From contig JAMKCF010000004.1 of NCBI GenBank assembly GCA_023634235.1, positions 20,554,027-20,618,026 of the forward strand: DNA of 64,000 nucleotides. Reading direction: 5' to 3'. Position numbers and translations under genes: made by a program. Source of the DNA: Pisaster brevispinus. Lineage: Eukaryota > Echinodermata > Asteroidea > Forcipulatida > Asteriidae. Of the stretch, positions 25,261 to 35,500 are shown one piece after another. Every line of letters begins with the position of its first letter. Within the stretch, counting starts at the first letter, position 1. The notes beneath the pieces are model-generated. The model had not been told where the DNA came from, did not search any database, and was given only the letters and a program-made list of their open reading frames with translations.

Positions 25261-25444
25261 GAAAATCGAGTTTGTCGTTTCAACCAGAGCTTGGATTTTC
25301 TCGGTGAGTGCTTCTCTTTTTGTTGTGTTTTATAAATATATGTTTAATACCTTAAAAGATTAAAAACAGATCCCCCTTTGCGAGAGTAGGGATATATTCA
25401 AAACAACCAAATATCTTTTTTTTACACTGACAGGTAATACAAAG

Positions 25445-26286
25445 ATGAAGACATTTACAGTTTTCTTTGTTGTGCTCTTTGTGGCGTTATTTTTCACAAC
25501 TGAGGCTAAACCTTTGGGCAGATCAAACCGCGGCAACAGACCCAGTCGACCAGGCAAGTCTAAAGAAACTACTATGAACCATAAAGAGGCATTAGGTAGC
25601 TCGTCAACATCGAAAACATCTCGTGGCTTCTTTCTTGTACATTCTTTGGTTCATAACTGAGGATTTCTCGTCAGTTAAAATGTCACATGCAATGCTGTTT
25701 TGATTAAATATTATTGAAAGTCAGGAATGAACCAATACATCCTCGTATTAAAATGTAGTGACCCATTTTTCAGAATGATGTCATCATATATGTTTCTGAT
25801 GTTGGCAAATTTACACCATTTTAACGTGAGGTTAGGGACTTGCATTTTCCCCAACTAACATGAGGACTCTATTGGAAAATGAGCACATCACAAAATTGAA
25901 TTTGTCATTTTCCTCCCTCCAACAACACCTTCAGCAACAGTCGTAGCCGTAGCCGTAGCCGTCAGTTCGGATGCGGCCCAGCTTTAATCTAAAGATTTTT
26001 GGGACATTTCCTTTCTTTTTCTTGGGCAGGTCGTCCAGATCAACGGCCCGATAAACCCGGCCGTTGTTTGCCTCGATGCCCCCGCCCAACTTCACACACT
26101 CGAGTCTGTGCATTCTACGGTGACCGCTATCGGACATTTCCATCCGAGTGTTACATGGAGAGGTTTGCGTGCAGGATGGGCCAACACGTGCCTATTTTCA
26201 CTAAAGGTGGTTGCCATGGACTGGTCATGAAGATGAAAGCTCCGCCGTTAACGGAATCTGAAAGCACATTAGAAAGACAATATTGA
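25445..26286 (+). CDS. secreted single-Kazal-domain protein, two coding exons
   Basis: A 5' UTR exon ends at 25303 (TCG|GTGAGT) and the next begins at 25434 after 'ttacactgacag'. The ATG at 25445 opens a signal peptide (residues 1-21, MKTFTVFFVVLFVALFFTTEA) and a basic, Pro/Arg-rich linker. The frame leaves exon 1 at 25553 through CAG|GCAAGT, a textbook GC donor, and re-enters in phase at 26030 after 'tttttcttgggcag'. The product is 121 residues, ending at 26286. Six cysteines (49, 53, 63, 77, 84, 98) sit in Kazal order with the usual V-C-x-x-Y-G-x-x-Y and S-E-C landmarks and a final K-G-G-C. Kazal domains typically inhibit serine proteases or act as follistatin-like modules, so an extracellular role is expected. 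Spacing C1-x3-C2 is non-classical. If the GC donor is not used, exon 1 reads on to a stop at 25660 and no domain is made. Confidence 0.8.
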
Positions 26287-26673
26287 CTGGAGAGCAAAGA
26301 TAAAGTACTACACCAGGTATAAAATGGCAGCCAATTTTTTTTTACATTTTTAAAGTGATGAAACGCGTACTTGATTCTTTTAGTTTCGGTCTACTAAGTG
26401 AAGTGAAAAGGAAGTAAGCAGAATGAACATCTCACAATACTTTTGTGTCATTTCATACATAGGGAACTTCATGAAATTGGTTACTAAGAAAAACAAACAT
26501 GTGAACTTAAGTAAAAGTATTGCTAGAATTCAATGAACTGAATATTTACCTTTAAAACTGTCTTTACACCTGAATAATAATATAAGTTGCACTAGCCTAC
26601 CAGACGTTTAAATTGAAAATATTGAAGGAGTTCAGCAATAAGACCGAGTTGTTTCAACATTTCTACTCAACAG

Positions 26674-26795
26674 GTCAATCCACAGTTGGTCCAGTTGAAC
26701 CCACGACTGCGGCAACTACGGCACCAATAACAGCGCCAACTACGGCATCTGCGGCACCAACTATTGCACCAAATGCACCAGTCGTGCCATCCTAA
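26674..26795 (+). other. possible alternative last exon: Thr/Ala/Pro-rich tail
   Basis: After an acceptor-like 'ttctactcaacag', a frame encodes 'STVGPVEPTTAATTAPITAP' and more of the same, stopping at 26795. It begins in the phase left by the first coding exon of the Kazal gene, as the Kazal exon does, so skipping the Kazal exon would give a secreted mucin-like peptide. It cannot follow the full Kazal exon in phase without losing the last cysteine. Transcript evidence is absent. Confidence 0.3.
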
Positions 26796-27736
26796 CAACC
26801 AGCACCATAAACTCAAAAAAGACATTGCTTCCGCAGTTTACGAAACAGAAGTCAAATATCAAAATGTAGTACTAATAATTGTTTTGTACGAATTTTTATT
26901 TTATAAATGTGATTTCTAATTGTTATGTAACACCATTTGAAGCTGACGATGACGAGAGCAAACAAGAAGAAGCGTTGAGACAATTTTACTAAACTCACTC
27001 TGCGGCAGTGAAGTTATATCAAGAAGTCCCCTCGATCCACTAAGTGTAAGCTGAAGGCCTATAGTCCAGGTCGATTTCCTACCTCTCCAGGCGATACTTA
27101 TAAGCAGAACAAGGTTTTTGCAAAACCAAGTAGTCCCCCGCATTCCGAAATCTACTCTGCGGCAGTAGAATAAACAGATACAAGTTCTCAAAAACAATCT
27201 ATACACAGTTAAGTAGATGGTAATACCACTAACAGAATATACAACATTTTCAAAAATACACTTTTAGTTACCATATTGTATATGTGAATGTTTAGGCAGG
27301 CGGGAATATTGCACATTCATTATGTTTCTAAAGTGTTAGTTTTCCGTTCCGGATGTAAAATAAATAAATACATTAATAAACTGAGATATGACTTATCTGA
27401 TCCTGACTTTATTGATATTGATTTGATTCAAAATATACACATTCAACATAAAGCCGAATGTCATGTTATTTCGATACAAGTTTGGTTTTTACGAAATTAA
27501 ATTGCAGACTCCATTAAAGCTAAAGGTTAACATAAACGTTATACTTCAAAAAATCATCGTAGGTCAAGATCAAATATATTTTTATAGTACAAATTTGGGG
27601 GCATTCTTATGTGAGACATTTCTTTCTAAGAAGTGTGAAATTTCTTTTCAATGGTTTAAGAATTTGTTGAAAAGGAAAATCAAATATAGTTCTCAGGAAG
27701 TTGCCTTGATGAGACATATTGTTTCTATTTGCAGAC
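26796..27736. other. AT-rich spacer
   Basis: No recognised gene. 'actctgcggcagt' occurs twice (about 26,997 and 27,154), flanking about 160 bp. 27,180-27,235 resembles 4,008-4,065. A 123-codon frame from 27,463 runs into the palindrome at 27,737 and resembles no family I know. Confidence 0.45.
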
Positions 27737-27828
27737 ATTCTCAAGGGCAAGCGAAAGTGGTCTTAAAAACTTCATACTATAATCATAGTATGAAGTTTTT
27801 AAGGCCACTTTCCCTTGCCCTTGAGAAT
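27737..27828. repeat. near-perfect 44-bp palindrome
   Basis: Arms 27,737-27,780 and 27,785-27,828 are reverse complements with two mismatches around a 4-bp centre (aatc). The right arm is also the outer end of the large inverted repeat that follows. Confidence 0.9.
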
Positions 27829-28724
27829 ATTTGAGATTAATTAGAAATTTGGTTTTCCAAGAGAATTAAATGCGTAGCCTTATTTGCGCAGAGTTAGCAG
27901 TCCATTATGAGCGATATACTATCCAAACCTCGTCCTGGGCACCGGCTCGCGACCGGCTCTAGCTCCATCATGTATACAGAGCCGAGACCCGGCTTTGAAG
28001 TAAAGAATCTTTTTAATTAACGCCAATCGCATCAGCTTGTGCGTCAGCAATGAGCAAGTTCGAGCAAGGGACTATAGTTGACTATTGTCGACCATTTGGC
28101 GATTTTGCCTGGTACCCAGGATGTATTTCATGCATAGGTAACCATGGAACATTGACTAGTGGTTGACAAATGGTCGCTGCTCGAACTTGCCCAATAGTGA
28201 TGTTCCGTCCCAACTTGACAATTGTCCCAACCATAGTTGGGACTGGTCCCAACTTGAGTGTTAAAGTTGGGACGTCCCAACTATAGTTGGGATCGCACAT
28301 AGGACGCCGTGATCGATCATGCGTGGATTACTGTGTGTGACCATTATATGGAGGTAGGACTACTGCACTACTGCAGACGCACAAGCTGATGAGATCGGCG
28401 TTAATTAACAAGATTCTTTATTTCAAACCCGAGTCTCGGCTCTTTACAAACTCATGTCAAAACTGATGATGAGGCTAGTTGGAGCCGGTCGCGAGCCGGT
28501 GCCCAGGACGAGGTTTGGAATGAATAGTAATATATCGCTCATAATGGACCGCTAACTCGGCGTATGTGTTTTTCATAGATGGTTCTGACAGTTGCCTCAT
28601 GCTCATGACGCTTCAGTCTCAAAGTAGGCCTACGCATTTAGTTTCCCTTCTCTCGGAAAAAAAATCTAATTAATCTCAAATATTCTAAAGGGAAAGTGGC
28701 CTTAAAAACTTCGTACTATAATAC
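27785..28724. mobile_element. large fold-back element with about 265-bp inverted arms
   Basis: The left arm, about 27,785-28,050, is the reverse complement of about 28,371-28,724. Shared landmarks include 'gtgcccaggacgaggtttgg', 'gagccggtcgcgagccggt', 'atatcgctcataatgga' and 'cacaagctgatgag'. The right arm carries an extra stretch of roughly 65-90 bp (about 28,563-28,630). The central loop holds the 'cccaactatagttggg' block. No transposase frame is present, so this is a non-autonomous fold-back element. Confidence 0.85.
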
Positions 28725-29020
28725 TCACTATTATTACAGTGTATTATGTTTTTAGTTTATTCATGGGGGTGTTTTAGTGTTTACTGCGACCCCAACTATA
28801 GTTGATGGGACGTCCCAACTTTAACACTCAAGTTGGGACCAGTCCCAACTATAGTTGGGACAATTGTCGAGTTGGGAAGGAACAGTGTTACACAGTAATC
28901 TACGCATGATCGATCACGGTGTCCTGTTGAACTCTATGGGCGATCCCAACTATAGTTGGGACGTCCCAACTTTAACACTCAAGTTAGGACCAGTCCCAAC
29001 TATAGTTGGGACAATTGTCA
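28201..29020. repeat. cluster of 'gtcccaactatagttgggac' palindromes
   Basis: Palindromes lie at 28,224-28,243 (one change), 28,274-28,292, 28,842-28,861, 28,943-28,962 and 28,993-29,012, with a degraded one near 28,790. They form a repeated core of palindrome, 'caagttgggacc' or its complement, then a second palindrome. The core is present once in - orientation (28,219-28,278) and twice in + (28,808-28,869 and 28,961-29,020). The stretch around 28,890-28,965 is also an inverted copy of 28,278-28,340. Confidence 0.9.
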
Positions 29021-29416
29021 TAATAATGCCTCGTATCTGCCGTAATCAGCATTGCCTGAAATAGCGCCCTCTTCTGAATTAACACCTCGAGTTCGGGCGG
29101 GCAAATTTTCTTTTGCATGGCTGGTGCATGCAAAACCGCGATCTCAGTCTTGAAAATCAAGTCGGGGGGGGGGGGCTGGTGAACCTCTACCAGTCAACAA
29201 AATGATGGGCTTGTGCAATTAAACTATTTGTAAATACTTTTGAAACAGTTCTTACTTTAATTGGTGCAACATTGATTATTACTTGTTTTCACAGAGCTTG
29301 AATTGGATCGGACTCAACTTTTTTGTGGAAACAATGGGTTTGCACAGTAACAGTGTTGGGTCGACTGGTAGCAGGTTCAGCTGGTTAGAACAACCATGGA
29401 ACCGCTCTGCATTTAT

Positions 29417-29669
29417 AAGTAGCCTTGATACAAGGCTGTGCAATTACTTTTCTTACAAAGCACCCATCAGTCCGACTCCGAATGTGACGCAACCCCCAAC
29501 CCCAACAGACTGAAAAATAGCACATCACTCTCTCACCGGCGCGAATGCATGGTGAGAGCGAGGTATGCCAAATCGTTCGAGTCTGTCGGGCAACTTATCG
29601 CATTCGGGCGGCTGTGGTTTATGTTTGGTAAAGCAAACCTATCGCACAGCCTTGAAATCAAGGCTACTT
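29417..29669. mobile_element. MITE with 'agtagccttgat' terminal inverted repeats
   Basis: The left end, 'agtagccttgatacaaggct' then 'gtgc', is answered on the right by the complement of 'gcacagccttgaaatcaagg' and 'ctact'. Inner pairs (gaatgtg / cgcattcgg, ccaacagact / agtctgtcggg) make the whole 253 bp fold back. No coding content. Confidence 0.75.
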
Positions 29670-31075
29670 TAGCTTTTGTTCCGTTTAAATGAACGTCTCG
29701 TGATTGTTGTGTTATATGTTCTTTGTTAGCATCATGTGCATTGATCCTTAGAGCAAGGACCAGCCACCACAGTTCTTTCAGGGCCACTGTTTTTCTACTA
29801 ACGTATCTAACTGATCATACACCCTCACTGTACTTGTTCACAGTTTGGGAAATCGTTTTAATCCCGAATATGACCCCCCCCCCACATCATTATCAAGCCT
29901 GATACTTTCCAAAGGGGTTAGTAGAGTGGAACAATATTACTCTTTTTTTCTCTAAAGCTGTTTTTACAAATGATTCGTGATGACCAACAGGACTGCTCTG
30001 AAGCCCTGCCCATTTAGCCTTCGCTACACGGGTCTACCAACAATAGAACTTGTAACAAGATTTTCAAGGTGAACCAACTACCCTAGTGGATTCAACTTCC
30101 GCCAAGTGTTCCTGGAAGATGGTTTGGTGGATTAAAACTAAACCATTAAATTTAGCAAAAGCTACTGCAAATGTCAGGTAGGGTTTTACAGCTGAGAGTT
30201 CAAAAAATATTAACGGTTCAATAAACATTGTTTTATTCAACCTTGCAAGATGCTTTTAAACCATTCATCCGATCGCCAATGGGTAATGAGGTCTCGACAA
30301 ATCAAAGTACGACGTCGGTTTCGAGTAGCCCCCCCCCCCCCCAATTTGCTAGATTATACACGAATACTTTGCCATGGATACGTTTCAAATTGAACCACTA
30401 GGAGGTTTCGTATCGATTGTTCATAATAACATACACAACACATCGTTAAACAGTTATAGTAAACTTTGTGTAAAAAAAAATTGTAACTTTTTCATGGAGT
30501 ATTGTTTGTTTTTGTCCCCTTTTTCACCATGAGACCCCCCCACCCAAAACATGGTTGAAACACAAAAAGCTGATGATGTTTGCAGAGGTGCAACCATCTT
30601 TCCTCAGCCTACAAAGCAGTCCAATATTCTCTTAAATTCTCACATACAAAGTGAACAAGGGAATATTGTTGTGGTTACCAGGTATGCTTTACAAGTACAA
30701 CTTAGCTTATTTGAGAATGTCGCTGATGAATGTCTCAATTGTATTTGAGATAAATTGACCTCGATGGAAGTTGATTTGTCAATTCGTATGTCATCAGCAT
30801 AGTTGATATTGATACAACGTCATTTCAAAGCGATATATGGTTATTCGTTGTTATAAAGTGTCATGGAAATCCAACCAGATCTAATACTATACGCATCTGA
30901 AAGTATAATGGCTATCGAGGAAATATTCAAAACTAACACTTCTACAATTATACAAACGTATTATTTGAAGTACCCTGTTAATTAGTTTTAATAGATGTTA
31001 ATTTGTTTGCATCGGGGATAACGAATTTAATTTTTGATTTGTTTACCCTTGCACTTTCCCAAGCTCTGTGCAAAA

Positions 31076-31215
31076 ATCCACAGGCAAATCACTCGGATTG
31101 GATTAGAACCCACGACCTTTGATTGCTAGAGCATGCTCCTTTGCAAAGGTCGTGTTCTAGCAATGCTAAGGTCTCAGGTTCGAATCCTACCCGAGTGATT
31201 TGCCTGAGGATTTTT
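31076..31215. mobile_element. inverted repeat with tRNA B-box, SINE-like
   Basis: 'caggcaaatcactcgg' (31,081) is answered by 'ccgagtgatttgcctg' (31,191). The inner part repeats 'acgacctttg..' against 'caaaggtcgtg' and 'attgctag' against 'ctagcaat'. 'ggttcgaatcc' at 31,177-31,187 is a perfect B-box. It looks like two tRNA-derived halves joined head to head. Confidence 0.6.
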
Positions 31216-31767
31216 TTTCACAGAATTCATGAAACTACTGAGTGTACAGTGCTTAAAACACATCGGTTTAAGGGCAAAAGCCTAAATTAAATTGGTTAAC
31301 TAGTGTTGCCTTATGAGTTAAAACAAAGTCAAAGTTTAGACATATGGACAATGCCATATTCAAAGCAATATGTTGATTTAACGCGAGAATGACACCTCTA
31401 GCGGTTATTTCAATAACAGCTGACGATAATGTCATCATGACGTCATATAACTGTAAAAAAAGTTACACAAATTTTCGTTAATATTGGCTACAATATGATG
31501 CAGTTTTATCTTCTCCAGCCCTAAGCTCAAATTTGGGTGTGCATTATTTCCAACGATAGACCTATTTTGACAAAAACGTGTACTTTCTAAATGACTGCGC
31601 AAAATGTGCTTTTCAAAACAAGTACCATCAAGTTAACATCGCAGCTCTGCCCTCCGGGTTGCGTTGTTTTCAGATCTCTTACTCTTGATTCGGTCGTCAT
31701 GGAGCCCCCCCCCCCCCATGGTCGTAAGACCATGGACATGGTACGACTTTCCCAGTAACAATTGGCC

Positions 31768-31990
31768 TACAGTGACGTAATCAGCAGGGGGAGGGGCACA
31801 TGATGTGCCCCCCCCCCCACGGTGAGAGAACCTTTACACCCCACTTTTCCCCCCATGTGAGATTGACCCACCCCACCCCACCCCACCCCACCCCCTAAAA
31901 CAAAATAATAATTAAAAAAAATTTGCTCCATCAATTCGATTCCCCAACTATATCTTTGTCCCCACTTGCCCCCCCCCTGTGTCGTGGCCA
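31768..31990. repeat. G/C-tract-rich repeat with 'cagtgacgtaatcagc' end
   Basis: 'cagtgacgtaatcagc' at about 31,770 resembles the 'cagtrgcgtaac' ends of hAT-like elements such as 62,734. It is followed by several C-runs and (CCCCA)n. The far end is not clear. Confidence 0.35.
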
Positions 31991-32584
31991 TGGGGTAAAT
32001 GGTCACAAATAGCTCAGTTGCTGTTTTCATAACTGTGCGGACCACTTTGTGATTTCAGAACAGGTCAAGCGTAAAAAACACAATCCTCAAACAACAACAA
32101 AAGGTGTCTGCCATTCTGTCAAGTCATAGGCTCCGCTGTGTTGCTTTTTTACTCTCCCAATGGCACCATGTACCTTCTGTTTGCACACTTGCCCAAGTAA
32201 ATCGATATTATTCATGAAGATAAACGTTTCTCCTCTAGTCGTTGGAGTTTCAGCAGCAATACTTCCACGGTTTGTTTGTGTACATGGATATTGGTAAATC
32301 CAGATTGAATGAGCAGACTCACTGTCCTCACATGAGTTTGTGGAATGGAGGGAGTGGAGTCTGAACTTCAGCGGTGATGTGCCATGCAGAAGCAACGTCT
32401 ACTTGTTTGCAATGGTTTGCGATGTACAACTTAGTCGGCATTTATGATAAACTCGACCATGTGTTGTGGACATCGCTATGGTAAACACGAGATCGCAATG
32501 GTAATCTTGACAGCAGTGTGTGGCGGGTGTATGTTCGATTGGCTATTTGAGAACTATGTTACATATTGAGTCTCTTCCAACAAG

Positions 32585-35500
32585 ATGGAAAACTATTCGG
32601 CAACAGGGAATGCGTTTACTACCACTACTACTAGCACATACAACAATGTCACAAACTCGGGCCGATTTGACGTCAAGATGTCGGCTGAAACTATCATTTG
32701 GAATATAATTTTTTATGCCATCGTTGGTCCCATAGCTGTCACCGGGAACACTTTGTCGGTATTCGTCTCTCGTCGAATACTGAAATATCGAGAGAGTATT
32801 CCTGATATGATTACAGGAACACTAGCTGCATTTGATTTACTGAATGTCATATCTGTACATACTCCAACAATCATTTCAATGGCTAACAACAGGTGGACTG
32901 GTGGAACTTACGTCTGCTCCTACCAATATTTCATGGCTTGGTCATGCCTCAAAACTTCCTTCTTTATCATCTTATTACTCACAATAGATCGATACATTGC
33001 CTTGGTCAAGCCATTCTACTACCGAGCCAAAGTGACAATTCGGAAAATGAAGATAGCTGTTCTTGTCTTGGTTCTCTTCAGTTTCGGCAGTACGTCTGTT
33101 ACCATTATATGGTTTTCCAACGAGATAGGTCTCTTGCCAAACTGGTACCTATGCATGAACTCATGGGGTACCGCCAGCGAGTATTACAGCTATATTCTAG
33201 CCTTTTATGGACTGACTTTCATATTAGGTGTAGTAGTGTTTAATGTCTGTAATATAGGAATAGTGTATTCACTAATGAGACACAATAAGAAGACACAGAA
33301 GATGCGATTGCGAGTGCTATCAGAGGCCCAGGACCGACGGGAGAGGCGAGTGGCTAAGATCATTGAATCTCTGTCTGTGGTCTTCATGATGTTTTGGATG
33401 CCTTACTTGGTAAGTATTTACTTATAATATCAAAGAGAAAGGACCCACTGGGGGTCCATTGCGGGTCCTTTCTGTATGCTATACCCATGCCTAGAGCGCA
33501 GAGAATCCCCTAGTTGCGATGGTCGTAACCCTTCATCCTCCCGAAGGTCGCAGAGGATGTCGGGAGGATGAAGGGTTACGATCACCGCAACTAGGAATCC
33601 CCCACATTGTTCCCGTGCTTTGCTACACTCCATGTATTTTCCTAATTCCTTTTATACAAACCTATATCCCTAAAATCCTCTACGAATTCATGAGATTCCA
33701 AGAACACAATGAAGACACAATAGGGGGTACGCCATGCTCCATAACGAGCACCAAATGTGTAGTTAGGGCATGGATTTCTACCTCTGTGAATAGGGCAACT
33801 GCTATGTTCTACTGTAAGTTTTGTTATGACTCATTGTGACCAAAAGTATAATCTTCTCGATGAAAAGGTTCAGAGGTTGAAAGGATAACAATGGACTTGT
33901 TTACGGACGTGAGGTGAACTAAAAACAACCCCATTTTGAGTTTGTCTCGCTCTCACTGTTGATCAAAGATGCCATACAACAATAGGTGGTCCTGTATTAA
34001 GAAAATACGGAATAAGATAAAATCATGTAGAAGCATCAGCATGCCCGCCCATGTGTCAATTTTAATGTTTGCATGATCAAAAAATAAGAACCGTGCGTGT
34101 TAAGTAACACTTTTAGCTGAAATGTAGTACGTCAGGTATTGTATTCAGAACATAGTAATAGTTTTGTAAACAAACAATTCGAAGGCAACAAATTGTAAAT
34201 AATATTTAATATTTAATATATTATATTATCGGTGCAGCTGGGGCTCAAATGCCATCAAGTGTTTCCCATAAGACACACGTCTTGTGTAAGTCAACATCCG
34301 GGACTATTCATGATTTACTGCTGTTATTATTTCAAGTTCTTGTAAGTTCAGCAAATATCTTGGAGGGGATTTGGATTTTAGAAGCAACGGAATAAAAATG
34401 AGTCGGTTAAAAAAAAAATTATTTGGGGTAAAAACACTATCGATTACAAGATGCCGTCAGTTGTTGTTGGTTACGTTAAGATTACTGGACTTGGGTCCGG
34501 TCAGAGGTAGGTCCAGCGGGTATTTCGAAACACGAGGAAAACCTTGAATAATCCCGTATTGTACACTGATCAGATTGGTATCAACCTAGGCCTACAAAAG
34601 TTCTACAAAATAATGCGACCTGACCCGAGTTCCCATCCCTCTCCCAACGCACGCACACATTCTCAAAAATGCATCTTCCCGTACACTTTGTACACACAAT
34701 TTCTCGTGGAGCATCCCGGTCTTTAGAATTTCCGTGTGGAGACAATTTTCCAATTTGTGTTTTGTCCTCAGTTTCCATTAATCGAATTATAAGAACACAC
34801 ACCGACTTGGTCTATTATACTTTACAATGCTACCTCGCAAGGTTCTTCAGAAAAGAATTCTTTAGAAGCTTTTAATTCTTCAGAAAATGAACAACAGAAA
34901 AACAATGGCAGGACATCATAACTTCGATATGTCAGGATGCGAAGCGAGGCGTCCTTGCTCTATCAAACACTCGGATCTCTTGTCGGTTTTCAACATGGAG
35001 CAACCCCACACATCGTTTTATTGTTCACTTGTCTAAAGAATTTTCTGAGGAGTACAGTTTGAACAAAGAAAATATGGTATAGCATTATTCCATTGTGTAC
35101 AAAATACCCTGTAAGTCATCGGGCACTTCACCCAGAAACGCTGAATTCTGAAAACGGAGCAGACAATAGAAGTTGTATGTGTCATCGACAAGGAAACTGC
35201 ACGTCAGTTTTGCACAAGCAAGGTTTTAGGGTCAGAATTTTAGTATTTACTTTCTGTTTAGATAGAAATGTAGGTGATATATCATTATGTTATGCTGTGT
35301 ATTGAGGAATGCACTTAATTTCATGAAAAGTCAAAAACAGACAACGGTTTTCTCATTTTGTTTCACAATCCCTTACGCTGCCATGCAACCAAGCAAGGGT
35401 GGCACATGCGCGTACAAAAAAGGTCTATACAAAACATTATAGTTTGTTTTATTACCAGTCTTGCTGTTAACGTTTTTGATAATACATAAATAATAATAAT

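Larger units (their letters stand above)
29670..32584. other. non-coding region upstream of the GPCR
   Basis: No gene is recognised. C-runs occur at 29,874-29,883 and 30,329-30,342 and in 31,706-31,980, which includes a (CCCCA)n run near 31,870-31,895. A tRNA-like inverted repeat lies at 31,076-31,215. The 5' UTR and promoter of the GPCR should fall in or above the last few hundred bases, but no clear TATA box was found. Confidence 0.5.

Noticed and set aside
27463..27834. 123-codon + frame
   Set aside because: Its C-terminal third reads through a perfect palindrome. No domain is recognised and the start is arbitrary.
32087..32395. 102-codon - strand frame upstream of the GPCR
   Set aside because: No signal, domain or splice context. 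Likely chance.
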